Assembly: GCF_900111075.1 (NCBI RefSeq)
Contig: NZ_FOFZ01000013.1
Location: 28,250 to 92,249, forward strand
DNA from: Flavobacterium frigoris
GTDB taxonomy: Bacteria; Bacteroidota; Bacteroidia; Flavobacteriales; Flavobacteriaceae
Reading direction: 5' to 3'
DNA: 64,000 nt
A model generated the notes under the pieces. That model was given only the letters and a program-made list of their open reading frames with translations. It had not been told where the DNA came from and did no database searches. The position numbers and the translations under genes are program-made. Below are positions 17,007 through 26,271 of this stretch, piece after piece (positions within the stretch are counted from its first letter, which is position 1; each line of letters starts with the position of its first letter).

Positions 17007-19876
17007 GCCATCAATCTGAAGCACAATTAGAAAACAACTTAATCAAGCAATTGCTGGGCGTAGGCTATGCCTCTGTGCGAATTCAGGACGGAGACGCCTT
17101 GGTAGATAACCTGAAAAGCCAACTGGAATTGTTTAACCAAACTAGCTTCAGTACTAAGGAGTTTGATGCCGTTTTGAATCATCTCGCCAAAGGTAATGTG
17201 TTTGAAAAAGCCAAAACCCTACGCGACCGTTTTCAATTGACCAAGGAAGATGGGACTTCGTTTTATGTTCGTTTTTTTAATAGTGAAGATACAACTGCTA
17301 ATTTATACCAGGTAACCAACCAAATTAGTCTCGAAGGAAGCTACAAGAACCGCTTTGATGTGACGCTTTTGGTCAATGGTCTGCCTTTGGTACAAATAGA
17401 ACTCAAACGTTCCGGTATCGAAATCAAAGAAGCCTTTAACCAAATTAATCGCTACCAAAACCATTCGTTCTGGAGCAATCATGGTTTGTTTCAATACGTA
17501 CAACTTTTTGTAATAAGTAATGGTATAAATACCAAGTATTTGGCTAATAATAAATTGCAATCGGTCAAACAAACGTTTTTTTGGGCCGATGCCAATAACA
17601 AAAATATAACCGAGTTAAAAGAATTTGCAGCTTCCTTTTTAAACGCTAACCATTTGGGCAAAATGATAGCGCATTATATTGTCATCAACGAGACGCACAA
17701 AGTCATGATGGTGTTGCGTCCGTACCAATATTTTGCTACCGAAGCCATTATTCATCAGGTCAAACATGCTAGCGATAACGCTTATATTTGGCATACTACG
17801 GGTTCGGGTAAAACCTTAACCTCTTTCAAAGCGAGCCAAATTATAATGGATTTGCCAGCCGTGTACAAAGTGGTATTTGTAGTCGATAGAAAAGATTTAG
17901 ATTACCAAACCATGAACGAGTTTAACGCCTTCAAGAAAGACAGCGTTGATGTGACAGACAATACACAATCCTTAGTACGACAACTCACGGATAATACCAA
18001 ACTGGTTTTAACTACGATCCAGAAATTAAACAATGCCGTTTCAGATCGATTTAAGCACAGTATTGAACCACTGCGACACAAGAAAATTGTTTTTATTTTT
18101 GATGAATGCCATCGGTCTCAATTTGGGGAAACCCACGAACGCATTACTAAGTTTTTTGATAAAAGTCAACTGATTGGTTTTACCGGAACACCTGTTTTTG
18201 CCGAAAACGCCTCCAAAAACGACAAAGGAAAACGAACCACCAAAGATTTATTTGGCGACTGCCTGCATAAATATGTAATTACTGATGCGATTCGGGATGA
18301 AAACGTATTGCGTTTTGGAATCGAATATGTTGGGAAATACAAGAATAAGAGCAAAGCTTTTATCGATATTGAAGTAGAAGATATCGACAAGCAAGAAGTA
18401 TTGGATTCGCCCAAGCGTATTGATAAAATTGTCGATTATATTATTGCCTATCACGGACAGAAAACATTTAACAAACAGTACTCGGCATTATTAACGGTGA
18501 GTAGTATTGACAATGCCGTGCGGTATTATGATTTGTTCCAGCAAAAGAAAGAAGCGGGAGAACACGATTTGCGCATAGCCACTATATTTACCTATGGTGC
18601 TAATGAAGATTCCGCTGAAGCACAAGATTATCTTCCTGATGATTCTGATTTTGATATGGCTGCCGAACCACAAAGCAGTTACTCCTTAAGTCACAGCAGA
18701 GACAAACTAGAAAGTTATATTAAGCATTACAACAAAATGTTTAACGGTAGTTTTACCACCAAAGACCCTAAATTATTTGAATCGTATTTTAAAGATATTT
18801 CCAAGCGATTAAAAGACCGCGAGAAGGAAAACTTTAATGACGAGAAAGACCGTTTAGATATTGTCATTGTCGTAAACATGATGCTTACGGGTTTTGATGC
18901 CAAGAAAGTAAACACCTTGTATGTAGATAAAAATCTAAAACAACACGGCCTAATTCAGGCGTTTTCAAGAACAAATAGAATACTAGGAGAACAGAAGTCA
19001 CAAGGCAATATTTTATCTTTTAGAAATCTCAAAAAAGCCACAGACGAAGCTATTACTTTGTTTTCTAATAAAGAGGCGATAGAAGTAGTCACTATGCCAG
19101 ATTATGACAAAATTGCGGAGAAATTTGATGAAGCTTTAAAAATCGTACGCGAAATTGCACCAACCTATCAAAGCGTAAATGATTTAGAAGATGAGAATGC
19201 CGAAGCACTATTTGTTCAGGCTTTCAGGAAACTGATGCGTACCATGAATGTGCTTCAATCGTACACTGATTTTGATTGGGATGATTTGCCAATTGATGAA
19301 CAAGAATTTGAGGATTACAAAAGCAAGTACTTAGACTTGTACGAAAAAGTAAAGCGAGATACTGAAGTACAGAAAACATCGATTCTGGACGATATCGATT
19401 TTGAGTTGGAGTTAATTCATCGAGATAAAATTGGCGTTGCTTATATTTTGAAACTATTGGCACAAATGAAAGGAAAAAACACTCCCGATGCCAAAGCGCA
19501 ACGAAAAGCCATTATCGATTTATTAGGTGGAGACATCAAACTAAGAAGCAAACGCGAATTGATCCAGAAATTCATTGACGAAAACATGCCACTCATAAAA
19601 AACGGTGATGACATCGAAGAAGAATTTGAAAAATACTGGCAAGAACAAAAGGTATTAGCCTTAGGCAAACTCTGCGAGGACGAACACCTAGATAAAGCCC
19701 AATTCAAAGCCCTAATCGATGCCTACATTTATAGCGGAAGAGAACCTATAAAAGATGAGGTTTTTCAATGCTTGGACAATAGACCAAGTATTCTACAAGC
19801 CAGAGTAATAGGGGATCGAATTATTGCGAAGATGAAAGAGTTTGTGGAGTTGTTTGAAAAGGGAATGGTGGCTTAA
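17003..19876 (+). CDS. hsdR: Type I restriction endonuclease subunit
   Basis: A 957-aa restriction and translocation subunit. The N-terminal HsdR_N nuclease domain spans about residues 1-230, with the block VQIELKRSGIEIKEAFNQI forming the PD-(D/E)XK core. The SF2 helicase motor follows: Walker A TTGSGKT (about 265-271), DECH (about 367-370) and IGFTGTPVF (motif III, about 391-399). It cuts unmethylated DNA after ATP-driven translocation. The start overlaps the RAYT stop, so expression probably depends on the same transcript as hsdM and hsdS. No disruption was seen. Confidence 0.94.
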   Translation: MSHQSEAQLENNLIKQLLGVGYASVRIQDGDALVDNLKSQLELFNQTSFSTKEFDAVLNHLAKGNVFEKAKTLRDRFQLTKEDGTSFYVRFFNSEDTTANLYQVTNQISLEGSYKNRFDVTLLVNGLPLVQIELKRSGIEIKEAFNQINRYQNHSFWSNHGLFQYVQLFVISNGINTKYLANNKLQSVKQTFFWADANNKNITELKEFAASFLNANHLGKMIAHYIVINETHKVMMVLRPYQYFATEAIIHQVKHASDNAYIWHTTGSGKTLTSFKASQIIMDLPAVYKVVFVVDRKDLDYQTMNEFNAFKKDSVDVTDNTQSLVRQLTDNTKLVLTTIQKLNNAVSDRFKHSIEPLRHKKIVFIFDECHRSQFGETHERITKFFDKSQLIGFTGTPVFAENASKNDKGKRTTKDLFGDCLHKYVITDAIRDENVLRFGIEYVGKYKNKSKAFIDIEVEDIDKQEVLDSPKRIDKIVDYIIAYHGQKTFNKQYSALLTVSSIDNAVRYYDLFQQKKEAGEHDLRIATIFTYGANEDSAEAQDYLPDDSDFDMAAEPQSSYSLSHSRDKLESYIKHYNKMFNGSFTTKDPKLFESYFKDISKRLKDREKENFNDEKDRLDIVIVVNMMLTGFDAKKVNTLYVDKNLKQHGLIQAFSRTNRILGEQKSQGNILSFRNLKKATDEAITLFSNKEAIEVVTMPDYDKIAEKFDEALKIVREIAPTYQSVNDLEDENAEALFVQAFRKLMRTMNVLQSYTDFDWDDLPIDEQEFEDYKSKYLDLYEKVKRDTEVQKTSILDDIDFELELIHRDKIGVAYILKLLAQMKGKNTPDAKAQRKAIIDLLGGDIKLRSKRELIQKFIDENMPLIKNGDDIEEEFEKYWQEQKVLALGKLCEDEHLDKAQFKALIDAYIYSGREPIKDEVFQCLDNRPSILQARVIGDRIIAKMKEFVELFEKGMVA

Positions 19877-19954
19877 TAATAAGTATTAGAATTTATAAAT
19901 ATTGACCAAGGAAATAAAAACCACTACACAATACGGTAATTCAACACTATATTT

Positions 19955-19970
19955 ACCGCAAAAATGCGGT
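19955..19970 (+). promoter_or_regulatory. Hairpin directly before the fic start
   Basis: ACCGCA-AAAA-TGCGGT (19955-19970) ends three bases before the ATG at 19974 and would cover the ribosome-binding region. It may limit translation; no function is established. Confidence 0.4.
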
Positions 19971-19973
19971 GCT

Positions 19974-21065
19974 ATGTATATTTATCAAAAGAAAGATTGG
20001 CCAAATTTTATCTGGGATGCAGCTATCATTACGCCATTGCTCGGTAAAGTGAGACATCAGCAGGGTATTATACTTGGTGTTATGCAAGGTCTTGGATTTC
20101 GTCTTCAAGAAGAAAGAGTACTTCAAACACTGACTCTAGATGTAATTAAGTCAAGCGAGATTGAAGGGGAACAACTCAATCATGATCAGGTGCGATCTTC
20201 AATTGCAAAGCGGCTAGGTATTGAGATCGCCGCAGCGGTACCAGCTGATTATAATGTGGACGGTGTTGTAGAAATGTTGCTAGATGCCACACAACGGTAC
20301 GACGAACTGCTAGACGAGGAGCGTTTATTTGGATGGCATGCAGCTCTTTTTCCAACAGGTAGAAGCGGAATGTATAAAATAAAAACTGCAGACTGGCGCG
20401 ATGGTGCTATGCAAGTAACATCAGGTGCAATGGGGAGAGAAATAGTTCGCTTTGAAGCACCAGTAGCGGATAAAGTCCCCCATGAAATGGATGTCTTTTT
20501 TGACTGGTTTAATTCAGATCAATCACTTGATCCGGTATTAAAAGCGGCTTTTGCTCATTTATGGTTTGTTACCATACATCCTTTTGACGACGGGAACGGT
20601 CGTATTACCCGAGCGATTACTGATATGCAGTTAGCACGAGCCGATCAAAGTAAAAAACGATTTTACTCCATGTCAGCACAAATTCAAATTGAGCGTAAAA
20701 CATATTATAGTATATTAGAAAAAATACAGAAAGGGGATCTAGATATAACAGACTGGTTGCAGTGGTTTTTAGACTGTTTATTGCGTTCTATGAAGCAAAC
20801 AGACGAAACTATTGCAATGACTTTAAAACGTGCTCAATTTTGGGAAACTAATCACGCTATTGACTTTAATCATCGTCAACAGAAAGTTACTCAATTGTTA
20901 CTTGATAACTTTTTCGGAAAATTGACCGTTTCTAAGTATGCAAAGACAACTAGCGTTTCTACTGATACTGCGTTAAGGGATTTACAAGATTTGATATCTA
21001 AAGGTGTTTTATTGCAGGAGGGTGCAGGAAGAAGTACTTCTTATGCATTAATTCATATAGCGTAA
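19974..21065 (+). CDS. Class II Fic domain protein with DUF4172 N-terminus
   Basis: A 363-aa protein. The ATG at 19974 (MYIYQKKDWPNFIWD) is the family's usual start; a TTG at 19902 gives an unlikely 24-residue extension. The N-terminal DUF4172 region carries the inhibitory motif S60xxxE64G65, which marks a class II Fic enzyme whose glutamate blocks ATP binding. The catalytic motif HPFDDGNGRITR begins at H202. Fic proteins transfer AMP from ATP to target proteins. A C-terminal winged-helix segment (KYAKTTSVSTDTALRDLQDL) is also present. The gene follows hsdR on the same strand, as Fic genes often do next to type I systems, and ends at a strong terminator. Confidence 0.92.
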   Translation: MYIYQKKDWPNFIWDAAIITPLLGKVRHQQGIILGVMQGLGFRLQEERVLQTLTLDVIKSSEIEGEQLNHDQVRSSIAKRLGIEIAAAVPADYNVDGVVEMLLDATQRYDELLDEERLFGWHAALFPTGRSGMYKIKTADWRDGAMQVTSGAMGREIVRFEAPVADKVPHEMDVFFDWFNSDQSLDPVLKAAFAHLWFVTIHPFDDGNGRITRAITDMQLARADQSKKRFYSMSAQIQIERKTYYSILEKIQKGDLDITDWLQWFLDCLLRSMKQTDETIAMTLKRAQFWETNHAIDFNHRQQKVTQLLLDNFFGKLTVSKYAKTTSVSTDTALRDLQDLISKGVLLQEGAGRSTSYALIHIA

Positions 21066-21152
21066 AAATTTGTTATTAAGCGAATTATCCTAATCAGTAA
21101 TTAATACTATTGTAGTACTGCGTCTGAAGAATAAAAATATTCATTTTATATT

Positions 21153-21191
21153 AATGTCAAGTTTTTTGCGCCAAAAACTTGACATTTTTAA
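21153..21191 (+). terminator. Terminator after fic
   Basis: A 14-bp perfect stem (21153-21166 with 21173-21186, loop TGCGCC) followed by TTT. Confidence 0.85.
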
Positions 21192-21265
21192 ATTGATTAG
21201 CAATCGGTTTATTTTAGAAATATTTTGAATTCTCAAATACATCATCGATAATTTTATCAAGTTTC

Positions 21266-21493
21266 TTATTTATTAAGGTAGGCCTGTGTAGTTCTGATGT
21301 CTGTGTGGCCTAGCATTTCACTAAGAGCGTCAATTGGTGTATTTTCAAATTTTAAAAATGTTGCAAACGTATGTCGAGCAGTGTAAAAAGTGATACGCTT
21401 GCTAATTTTTAAAACCTCCATCATTTGTTTCAGAGCTGGATTTATTTGTCCACGTAATTTATGACCCCATTTGGCACTCGTTTGTCCTCTCAT
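21266..21493 (-). pseudogene. Tyrosine recombinase (phage-type integrase), C-terminal remnant
   Basis: This 75-codon frame encodes only the end of a tyrosine recombinase catalytic domain: TARHTFATFL with the second catalytic Arg, LGHTDIRTTQAYLNK with the conserved His and the nucleophilic Tyr. In-frame codons upstream of the Met reach a stop within about ten codons, so the N-terminal and core domains are missing. It stops right after AYLNK, so the tail is also short. It marks the downstream edge of the accessory block that begins behind tRNA-Leu, and a GCTAACTTAG repeat lies 96 bp beyond it. Confidence 0.85.
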
Positions 21494-22347
21494 TCTGGTG
21501 CTTGCCTGCGGTGAGGATCCCCTTCAATTGAAAAGACAAATCCTAGCGTTTGCAAGGCGGTTGCATAAGAGTAATCCTTTCTTGACGTGCTAACTTAGCC
21601 CTATAGCTTGCTTGAACAGGCGAATCAATTACAGTTGCTAAAAGCTTCTTCAAAACTTTCAAAACAGAACAAATTTATTGAAACAAGATTAAGAATAAAG
21701 AACAAATGAAACTTGAGATCTGTGACTGTTTTGAAATTTGGCACAACAGAAAAAGAAGACATTCCTATGTAAAATACTGAACCATAGAATATTTTTGGAA
21801 TCAAAAAAATAATTTTAAAAATGTAGCTTAGCTTTTTGTGCGGATTTCATTTGCATATCCAACCTGAGTAATTGTAAATCATTAACCTAAGCAAAGATGT
21901 ATTTTCTTCATGTTTATTTATTCTACGAAAAATAGATATGATGTATTTGTAAGATATTAGGAAAATTGCACTTTAAGTGAGTATGCTTAAAATCAAGCTT
22001 ATAGATTCCGAAAGGGCTTTACGAGCCATTTTGGAATCTATAGAGCTACAAATTTCCAATTTTTATTTTATTTCTAGCTTTGGTTTTATGGGTCTCAAAT
22101 AGAGTTTAAAACTATGCACTTTTAGTGCATCTCGCTTTAGCTTCTAAAAATTTTATTACCGCAGATTCATAGATTTTAAAATATTTGAAATTTGGATAAT
22201 TTGCGAATCTGCGGTGAAAATTTGCAATCCACTTTTGCAGACTTTTATTTTGGTCAGATGCTAATAAATATTTACAATTTATACTTCTGATATATAGGTT
22301 GTTGTATTGACTCTTGAATTTACTATAATTTTTTTATCTTTTTTTAT
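21494..22347. other. Gene-free stretch with hairpins
   Basis: No gene was found. It holds one copy of the GCTAACTTAG repeat (21589-21601) and three inverted repeats: 22001-22041 (arms ATAGATTCC/GGAATCTAT), 22114-22130 (ATGCACT/AGTGCAT) and 22158-22215 (ACCGCAGATTC/GAATCTGCGGT). Confidence 0.6.
21589..21601 (+). repeat. Dispersed direct repeat, copy A (core GCTAACTTAG)
   Basis: GCTAACTTAGCCC. It shares 13 bp with copy B at 31495 and 11 of those 13 with copy C at 36055, all in the same orientation. Confidence 0.55.
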
Positions 22348-22377
22348 TTGTATTTAGTCTAAATAAACATATATTTG
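22348..22377 (+). promoter_or_regulatory. Promoter of the Xus-like operon with central dyad
   Basis: TTG (22348-22350), a 19-bp spacer and TATATTTG (22370-22377). The spacer contains the perfect 7-1-7 dyad TATTTAG-T-CTAAATA (22351-22365), placed where a repressor would block RNA polymerase. Because the operon looks iron-related, an iron-responsive regulator is a plausible binder; this is inference. Confidence 0.7.
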
Positions 22378-22399
22378 TAAAAATTTTACATCACATTAT

Positions 22400-24808
22400 A
22401 TGTCATTTTCTCACCGTTTCATCTTTTTTTTATGCCTTCACTTTAGCGTCTCTATTTTCGCACAGACCTCTAAAATTAACGGTAGAATAAATTTCGAAGA
22501 CAAGAAACCTGCAACTAGTATTTTACTTTTGCTCCAAGGAACACAAAATTCAGCGGTATCCGATACCAACGGAAATTTTGTTTTTGAAAATGTTCCCTAT
22601 GGAAAGTATATTATTGAAACTATTTCTACAGAGACAGCTAAAAAAACTGTGGCTATTGAGGTAAATGGTAGTAATGTAACTATAAACATTATTGTAAATA
22701 AGGTTACAAGCGTTGACTTAAATGAAGTTGTAATAAATGTTAAAACTGAGAAAAATAAAATTGAAACAGAAGGTTTTGCAGTAAATATTATCGATACCAA
22801 AAAAGCTGCTGTGCGAAATATGCAAACTAATGAACTATTGAGCAGGACTGTTGGTGTTCGTATTCGTCAAAATGGTGGTTTAGGTTCTGATGTGAATTAT
22901 AATATTAATGGAATATCGGGTAATTCCGTTCGAATTTTTATTGACGGTATCCCGATTTCAACTTATGGATCCTCTTTTGATCTAAATAGTATTCCCCCCT
23001 CAATCATTGAGCGTATCGAAGTTTATAAAGGTGTTGTGCCAGGTCATTTATCTGACGATGCTTTGGGTGGAGCTATCAATGTTATATTGAAAAAAGGAGT
23101 TAAAAATAATTTTAATGCGTCTGCTTCTTATGGTTCGTTTAACACTTCGCAGGTAAATTTTAACGGTTTATATCGTTTTAAAAAATCGGGTTTTACTATT
23201 AAAAGTTCTTTTTTTAATAATTATTCTGATAACGATTATGAGGTGTGGGGAAAAACAGTTTACAATATTTTACCTAATGGGAGATACGACTACATAAGAG
23301 CTAAGCGATTACAGGATGCATTTAAATCAACTGGAAGTATTACTGAGGTTGGATTTACAGACGTTAAATGGGCGGATAATATTTTTATTGGTTTCACCAG
23401 TTCGGACTCGTATAAAGAAGTGCAACATGGAACCTTTATGTCTACTCCATATAAAGGTAGATTTTTACAATCAGATGCAGCTTTAATTAACTTAACCTAT
23501 AATAAGAAAGATCTCTTTGTAAAAGGTTTAGAGTTTAATTTTCATGGGATTTACTGTGAAAGAAATCGAATGATTAATGACACCGTCAAATGGAATTATG
23601 ATTGGAATGGAAATCTAAGTTTAGATTTAAACGGGCAGCCAATTCCACGACCGTTAGGTGCGCAACAAGGTGCTCCGACACTAGCCAACATTAAAAGGAA
23701 AGTTGCTAGTATAAGAACTGGTATTTCTTATAAGATTAATGACAATCATAAATTTTTGTTGAACTACTCACTTTCAATTGTGAATAGGGAAGATGATGAT
23801 GATCTGAAATCGGTATTAGAACGAAAATTTCTTGGAACAAGAGACTTAAATAAAAACATTGGGGCTTTGACTTATGAATTGACTGCTCTCGAAAGTAGAT
23901 TAAAAGCTAGTGTTTTTAGTAAGTATTATCAACAACGCATTGAACGTATGAATCCGATAGTTCAAAATAATAATGGTATTGCAAGTAGGGTTGAAGATAT
24001 TGTTACTAGTAATAAAGATGTTTTAGGTTACGGTGGTGCATTTTCTTATGCTATTTTGCCTTCTGTTACGCTCTTAACATCTGCAGAAAAAGCGGTCCGA
24101 TTACCTAGCGAAAATGAAGTTTTTGGAGATTCGGGAGATAACATATCAGAAAATCCTAGCATTAAGCCAGAAATCAGTAAGAACTATAATTTGGGCTTTA
24201 GATTTGGAAAATTTAAATTGAGAAAACATGATATAACGTTTTCTACTAATGCTTTTATCAGAAACATAACGGACAGAATTGGTACACCTGTACAAACAGC
24301 AATTAATACTAATGTTCAAACTCTTCCTTTTTTAAATCAAGGTAATGTGAAGTCAAAAGGTATAGATCTAGAGGTAAGCTATTCCTACAATAATAATCTA
24401 AATATTACAATGGGTGTTTCAAAATTTGAACTAACAACGGTGACAGGTGGTGTCAAATATGACTTGCCAAATGAGCCTTTTTTTAATGCTAACTTAAGTA
24501 CACAATATTCCTTTAATGATGTGTTAGCTGATAAATCACAATTGAATATATTTTATAACTTCATGTTTGTAGATACTTTTAATTACAACCGAAAATTATA
24601 TAGCAACACAGCAGGAACAGATTTTTTCAATATCCCTGAACAATTTATACAAGATGCTGGTTTAAGTTATGTTTTTCCAAAGAAAAATTTCATAGTCAGT
24701 TTTGATGCGAAGAACATGTTTAATAAGCAGAATTACGACAATATGGGAGTGCAAAAGCCGGGAAGAGCATTTTACCTAAAAATTAATTACATAATCAATA
24801 ACTTTTAA
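22400..24808 (+). CDS. TonB-dependent receptor (XusA-like)
   Basis: An 802-aa outer-membrane receptor. A signal peptide (about 1-21, ending FAQ) is followed by a carboxypeptidase-like regulatory domain (about 25-105, INGRINFEDKKPATSI...), a plug domain with IRQNGGLGSDVNYNINGISGN (given in part) and VYKGVVPGHLSDDALGGAINV, then a beta-barrel ending in a C-terminal Phe. TonB-dependent receptors import iron chelates, cobalamin or glycans using energy from the inner membrane. Here the partner genes are those of a xenosiderophore system (DUF4374 lipoprotein 13 bp downstream, PepSY protein later), so a ferric siderophore is the best guess for the substrate. First gene of the operon, with its own promoter. 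Confidence 0.88.
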   Translation: MSFSHRFIFFLCLHFSVSIFAQTSKINGRINFEDKKPATSILLLLQGTQNSAVSDTNGNFVFENVPYGKYIIETISTETAKKTVAIEVNGSNVTINIIVNKVTSVDLNEVVINVKTEKNKIETEGFAVNIIDTKKAAVRNMQTNELLSRTVGVRIRQNGGLGSDVNYNINGISGNSVRIFIDGIPISTYGSSFDLNSIPPSIIERIEVYKGVVPGHLSDDALGGAINVILKKGVKNNFNASASYGSFNTSQVNFNGLYRFKKSGFTIKSSFFNNYSDNDYEVWGKTVYNILPNGRYDYIRAKRLQDAFKSTGSITEVGFTDVKWADNIFIGFTSSDSYKEVQHGTFMSTPYKGRFLQSDAALINLTYNKKDLFVKGLEFNFHGIYCERNRMINDTVKWNYDWNGNLSLDLNGQPIPRPLGAQQGAPTLANIKRKVASIRTGISYKINDNHKFLLNYSLSIVNREDDDDLKSVLERKFLGTRDLNKNIGALTYELTALESRLKASVFSKYYQQRIERMNPIVQNNNGIASRVEDIVTSNKDVLGYGGAFSYAILPSVTLLTSAEKAVRLPSENEVFGDSGDNISENPSIKPEISKNYNLGFRFGKFKLRKHDITFSTNAFIRNITDRIGTPVQTAINTNVQTLPFLNQGNVKSKGIDLEVSYSYNNNLNITMGVSKFELTTVTGGVKYDLPNEPFFNANLSTQYSFNDVLADKSQLNIFYNFMFVDTFNYNRKLYSNTAGTDFFNIPEQFIQDAGLSYVFPKKNFIVSFDAKNMFNKQNYDNMGVQKPGRAFYLKINYIINNF

Positions 24809-24821
24809 ATACATAAATAAA

Positions 24822-26180
24822 ATGAAAAATAGATTTTTAAAATTAGGGGCTTTTGCCGTACTTATTGGAGCTATCTCTTTAGCATCAAGTTGTAATAGTG
24901 ATGAAAATAACACTAGTGGAACTTCTGAACCAGTGATTACGGAAGGCAGGTACATTACAGTAGCTGGTGCCGTTATGGGAACTACAAATCCTACGCCTGG
25001 TGATGGAAATGGAGGAACAATTGTATATGCTATAAGTAAAGAAAATGCGAAAGATCCTTCTAAAACTTATGATGTTTTTGAAAATGGATTCGCAGTACCT
25101 TCTAACAGAACAGCACGTTTGCAATCTTCACAAGACGGTTCTACGATTTTTAATATTGCTTATACAGGAACAAATGGGGGTGAATTTTCTAAATATACAG
25201 TAAATGGTGGACAAAATTTTATTCCAACGGGTGGTGTTGTAAACATCTCACAATATGCAGGAACAAGCCCAAGATGGGCAAAATTATTTGATGGTGACAA
25301 AACAGGAGTTTCTGTGAATGTAACGTCTCCTTTAATAATGACTAATGCAGATGCTTCCTACAAACATACAAGAGGAACCGCTACAGTTTTGACATTAGAT
25401 TTAGTTAATTCCTTAATTGCACAAACGAAGTCATATGAGATTCCCTTAACTAATACGGAGGAAGCACAAGGACATCATATTTTTAGATTAGATGCTCCTG
25501 TCTTGAGTCGTGCAGGTAACAAATTAATTATTGGGACATGGATGCGAAAAACAAATCCAGAAACGGGAACCAACGAAAGTACTTTTACTCGCTTAGGAGC
25601 TAAATCAGTTGTTGTAGATTACCCTTCATTGGAAAACCCAATAGTAATCACCTCTACTGTAGGTTTTGGAGATACTAGTGGTTATAGAAGTTTTAATAGT
25701 TTCGTAGGTGATGATGGTAATATTTACCAAGCAACCCAAAGAGAAGCTTCTGGATCGCATATTTTAAGAATTAATTCAAGTAATCAATATGATAATTCTT
25801 ATGTGTTTAATTTAGATACTGCATTAGGCTTATCAGGAACTTATATTGAAAACTGGAAGTATGCTGGTAACGGAAAAGCAGTAGTGGCTTATACCCATAG
25901 TGGTTCAGCAGTTTCTGCTCTTTCGGGACAATCTCAAAGTTTTTTGGCGCTTGTGGATCTTAACGCAAAAACAGCCAAAACATTAGATTTACCTTATAAC
26001 GCAGATATGTATTTCTTTCAATATCAAGGTTATGTGGTTGATGGTTTTGATGTTTATGTAACTGCTGCGCCAGTAGGTCAAGATGGACGTATTTATATCA
26101 TTAACAGTGTTACAGGAGTTGTTACTCTTGGTGCTAAGTTAATAAATAAACCAGGGAACCATTTTATTGGAGCATTTTAA
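24822..26180 (+). CDS. DUF4374 surface lipoprotein (XusB-like)
   Basis: A 452-aa lipoprotein. The signal ends in LASSC (C24), and the residues after the Cys, NSDEN, fit the S-(D/E) lipoprotein export signal that flavobacteria use for surface exposure. The mature part begins YITVAGAVMGTTNPTPGDG and continues with repeated blade-like segments typical of DUF4374 beta-propellers. In Bacteroides thetaiotaomicron the DUF4374 protein XusB binds xenosiderophores at the cell surface and works with the TonB receptor XusA. The same pairing here (13-bp gap) supports the same role. A terminator-like hairpin follows and may reduce expression of the downstream genes. Confidence 0.85.
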   Translation: MKNRFLKLGAFAVLIGAISLASSCNSDENNTSGTSEPVITEGRYITVAGAVMGTTNPTPGDGNGGTIVYAISKENAKDPSKTYDVFENGFAVPSNRTARLQSSQDGSTIFNIAYTGTNGGEFSKYTVNGGQNFIPTGGVVNISQYAGTSPRWAKLFDGDKTGVSVNVTSPLIMTNADASYKHTRGTATVLTLDLVNSLIAQTKSYEIPLTNTEEAQGHHIFRLDAPVLSRAGNKLIIGTWMRKTNPETGTNESTFTRLGAKSVVVDYPSLENPIVITSTVGFGDTSGYRSFNSFVGDDGNIYQATQREASGSHILRINSSNQYDNSYVFNLDTALGLSGTYIENWKYAGNGKAVVAYTHSGSAVSALSGQSQSFLALVDLNAKTAKTLDLPYNADMYFFQYQGYVVDGFDVYVTAAPVGQDGRIYIINSVTGVVTLGAKLINKPGNHFIGAF

Positions 26181-26190
26181 GGACTGACAG

Positions 26191-26229
26191 AAAATTTCGT
26201 GCTATTATTTTTTAGCACGGAATTTTTAA
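26191..26229 (+). terminator. Intra-operon terminator or attenuator
   Basis: A 14-bp stem with one G-T wobble (26191-26204 with 26213-26226) followed by T/A-rich DNA. It lies between the DUF4374 gene and the ankyrin gene. Confidence 0.65.
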
Positions 26230-26271
26230 AATTTTATTGAGCATATTTATTTATCACAAAACAAAACAGCA

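Noticed and set aside
21838..21848. TGTGCGGAT resembling the tRNA-Leu 3' end
   Set aside because: It matches only 9 bp and in inverted orientation, so it is not a proper attachment-site duplicate.
22351..22365. Calling the dyad a Fur box
   Set aside because: It does not match the enterobacterial Fur consensus, and no regulator can be identified from sequence alone.
24487..24500. GCTAACTTAA inside the TonB receptor gene as a fourth repeat copy
   Set aside because: It matches 9 of 10 bases, lies within coding sequence and has none of the flanking similarity.
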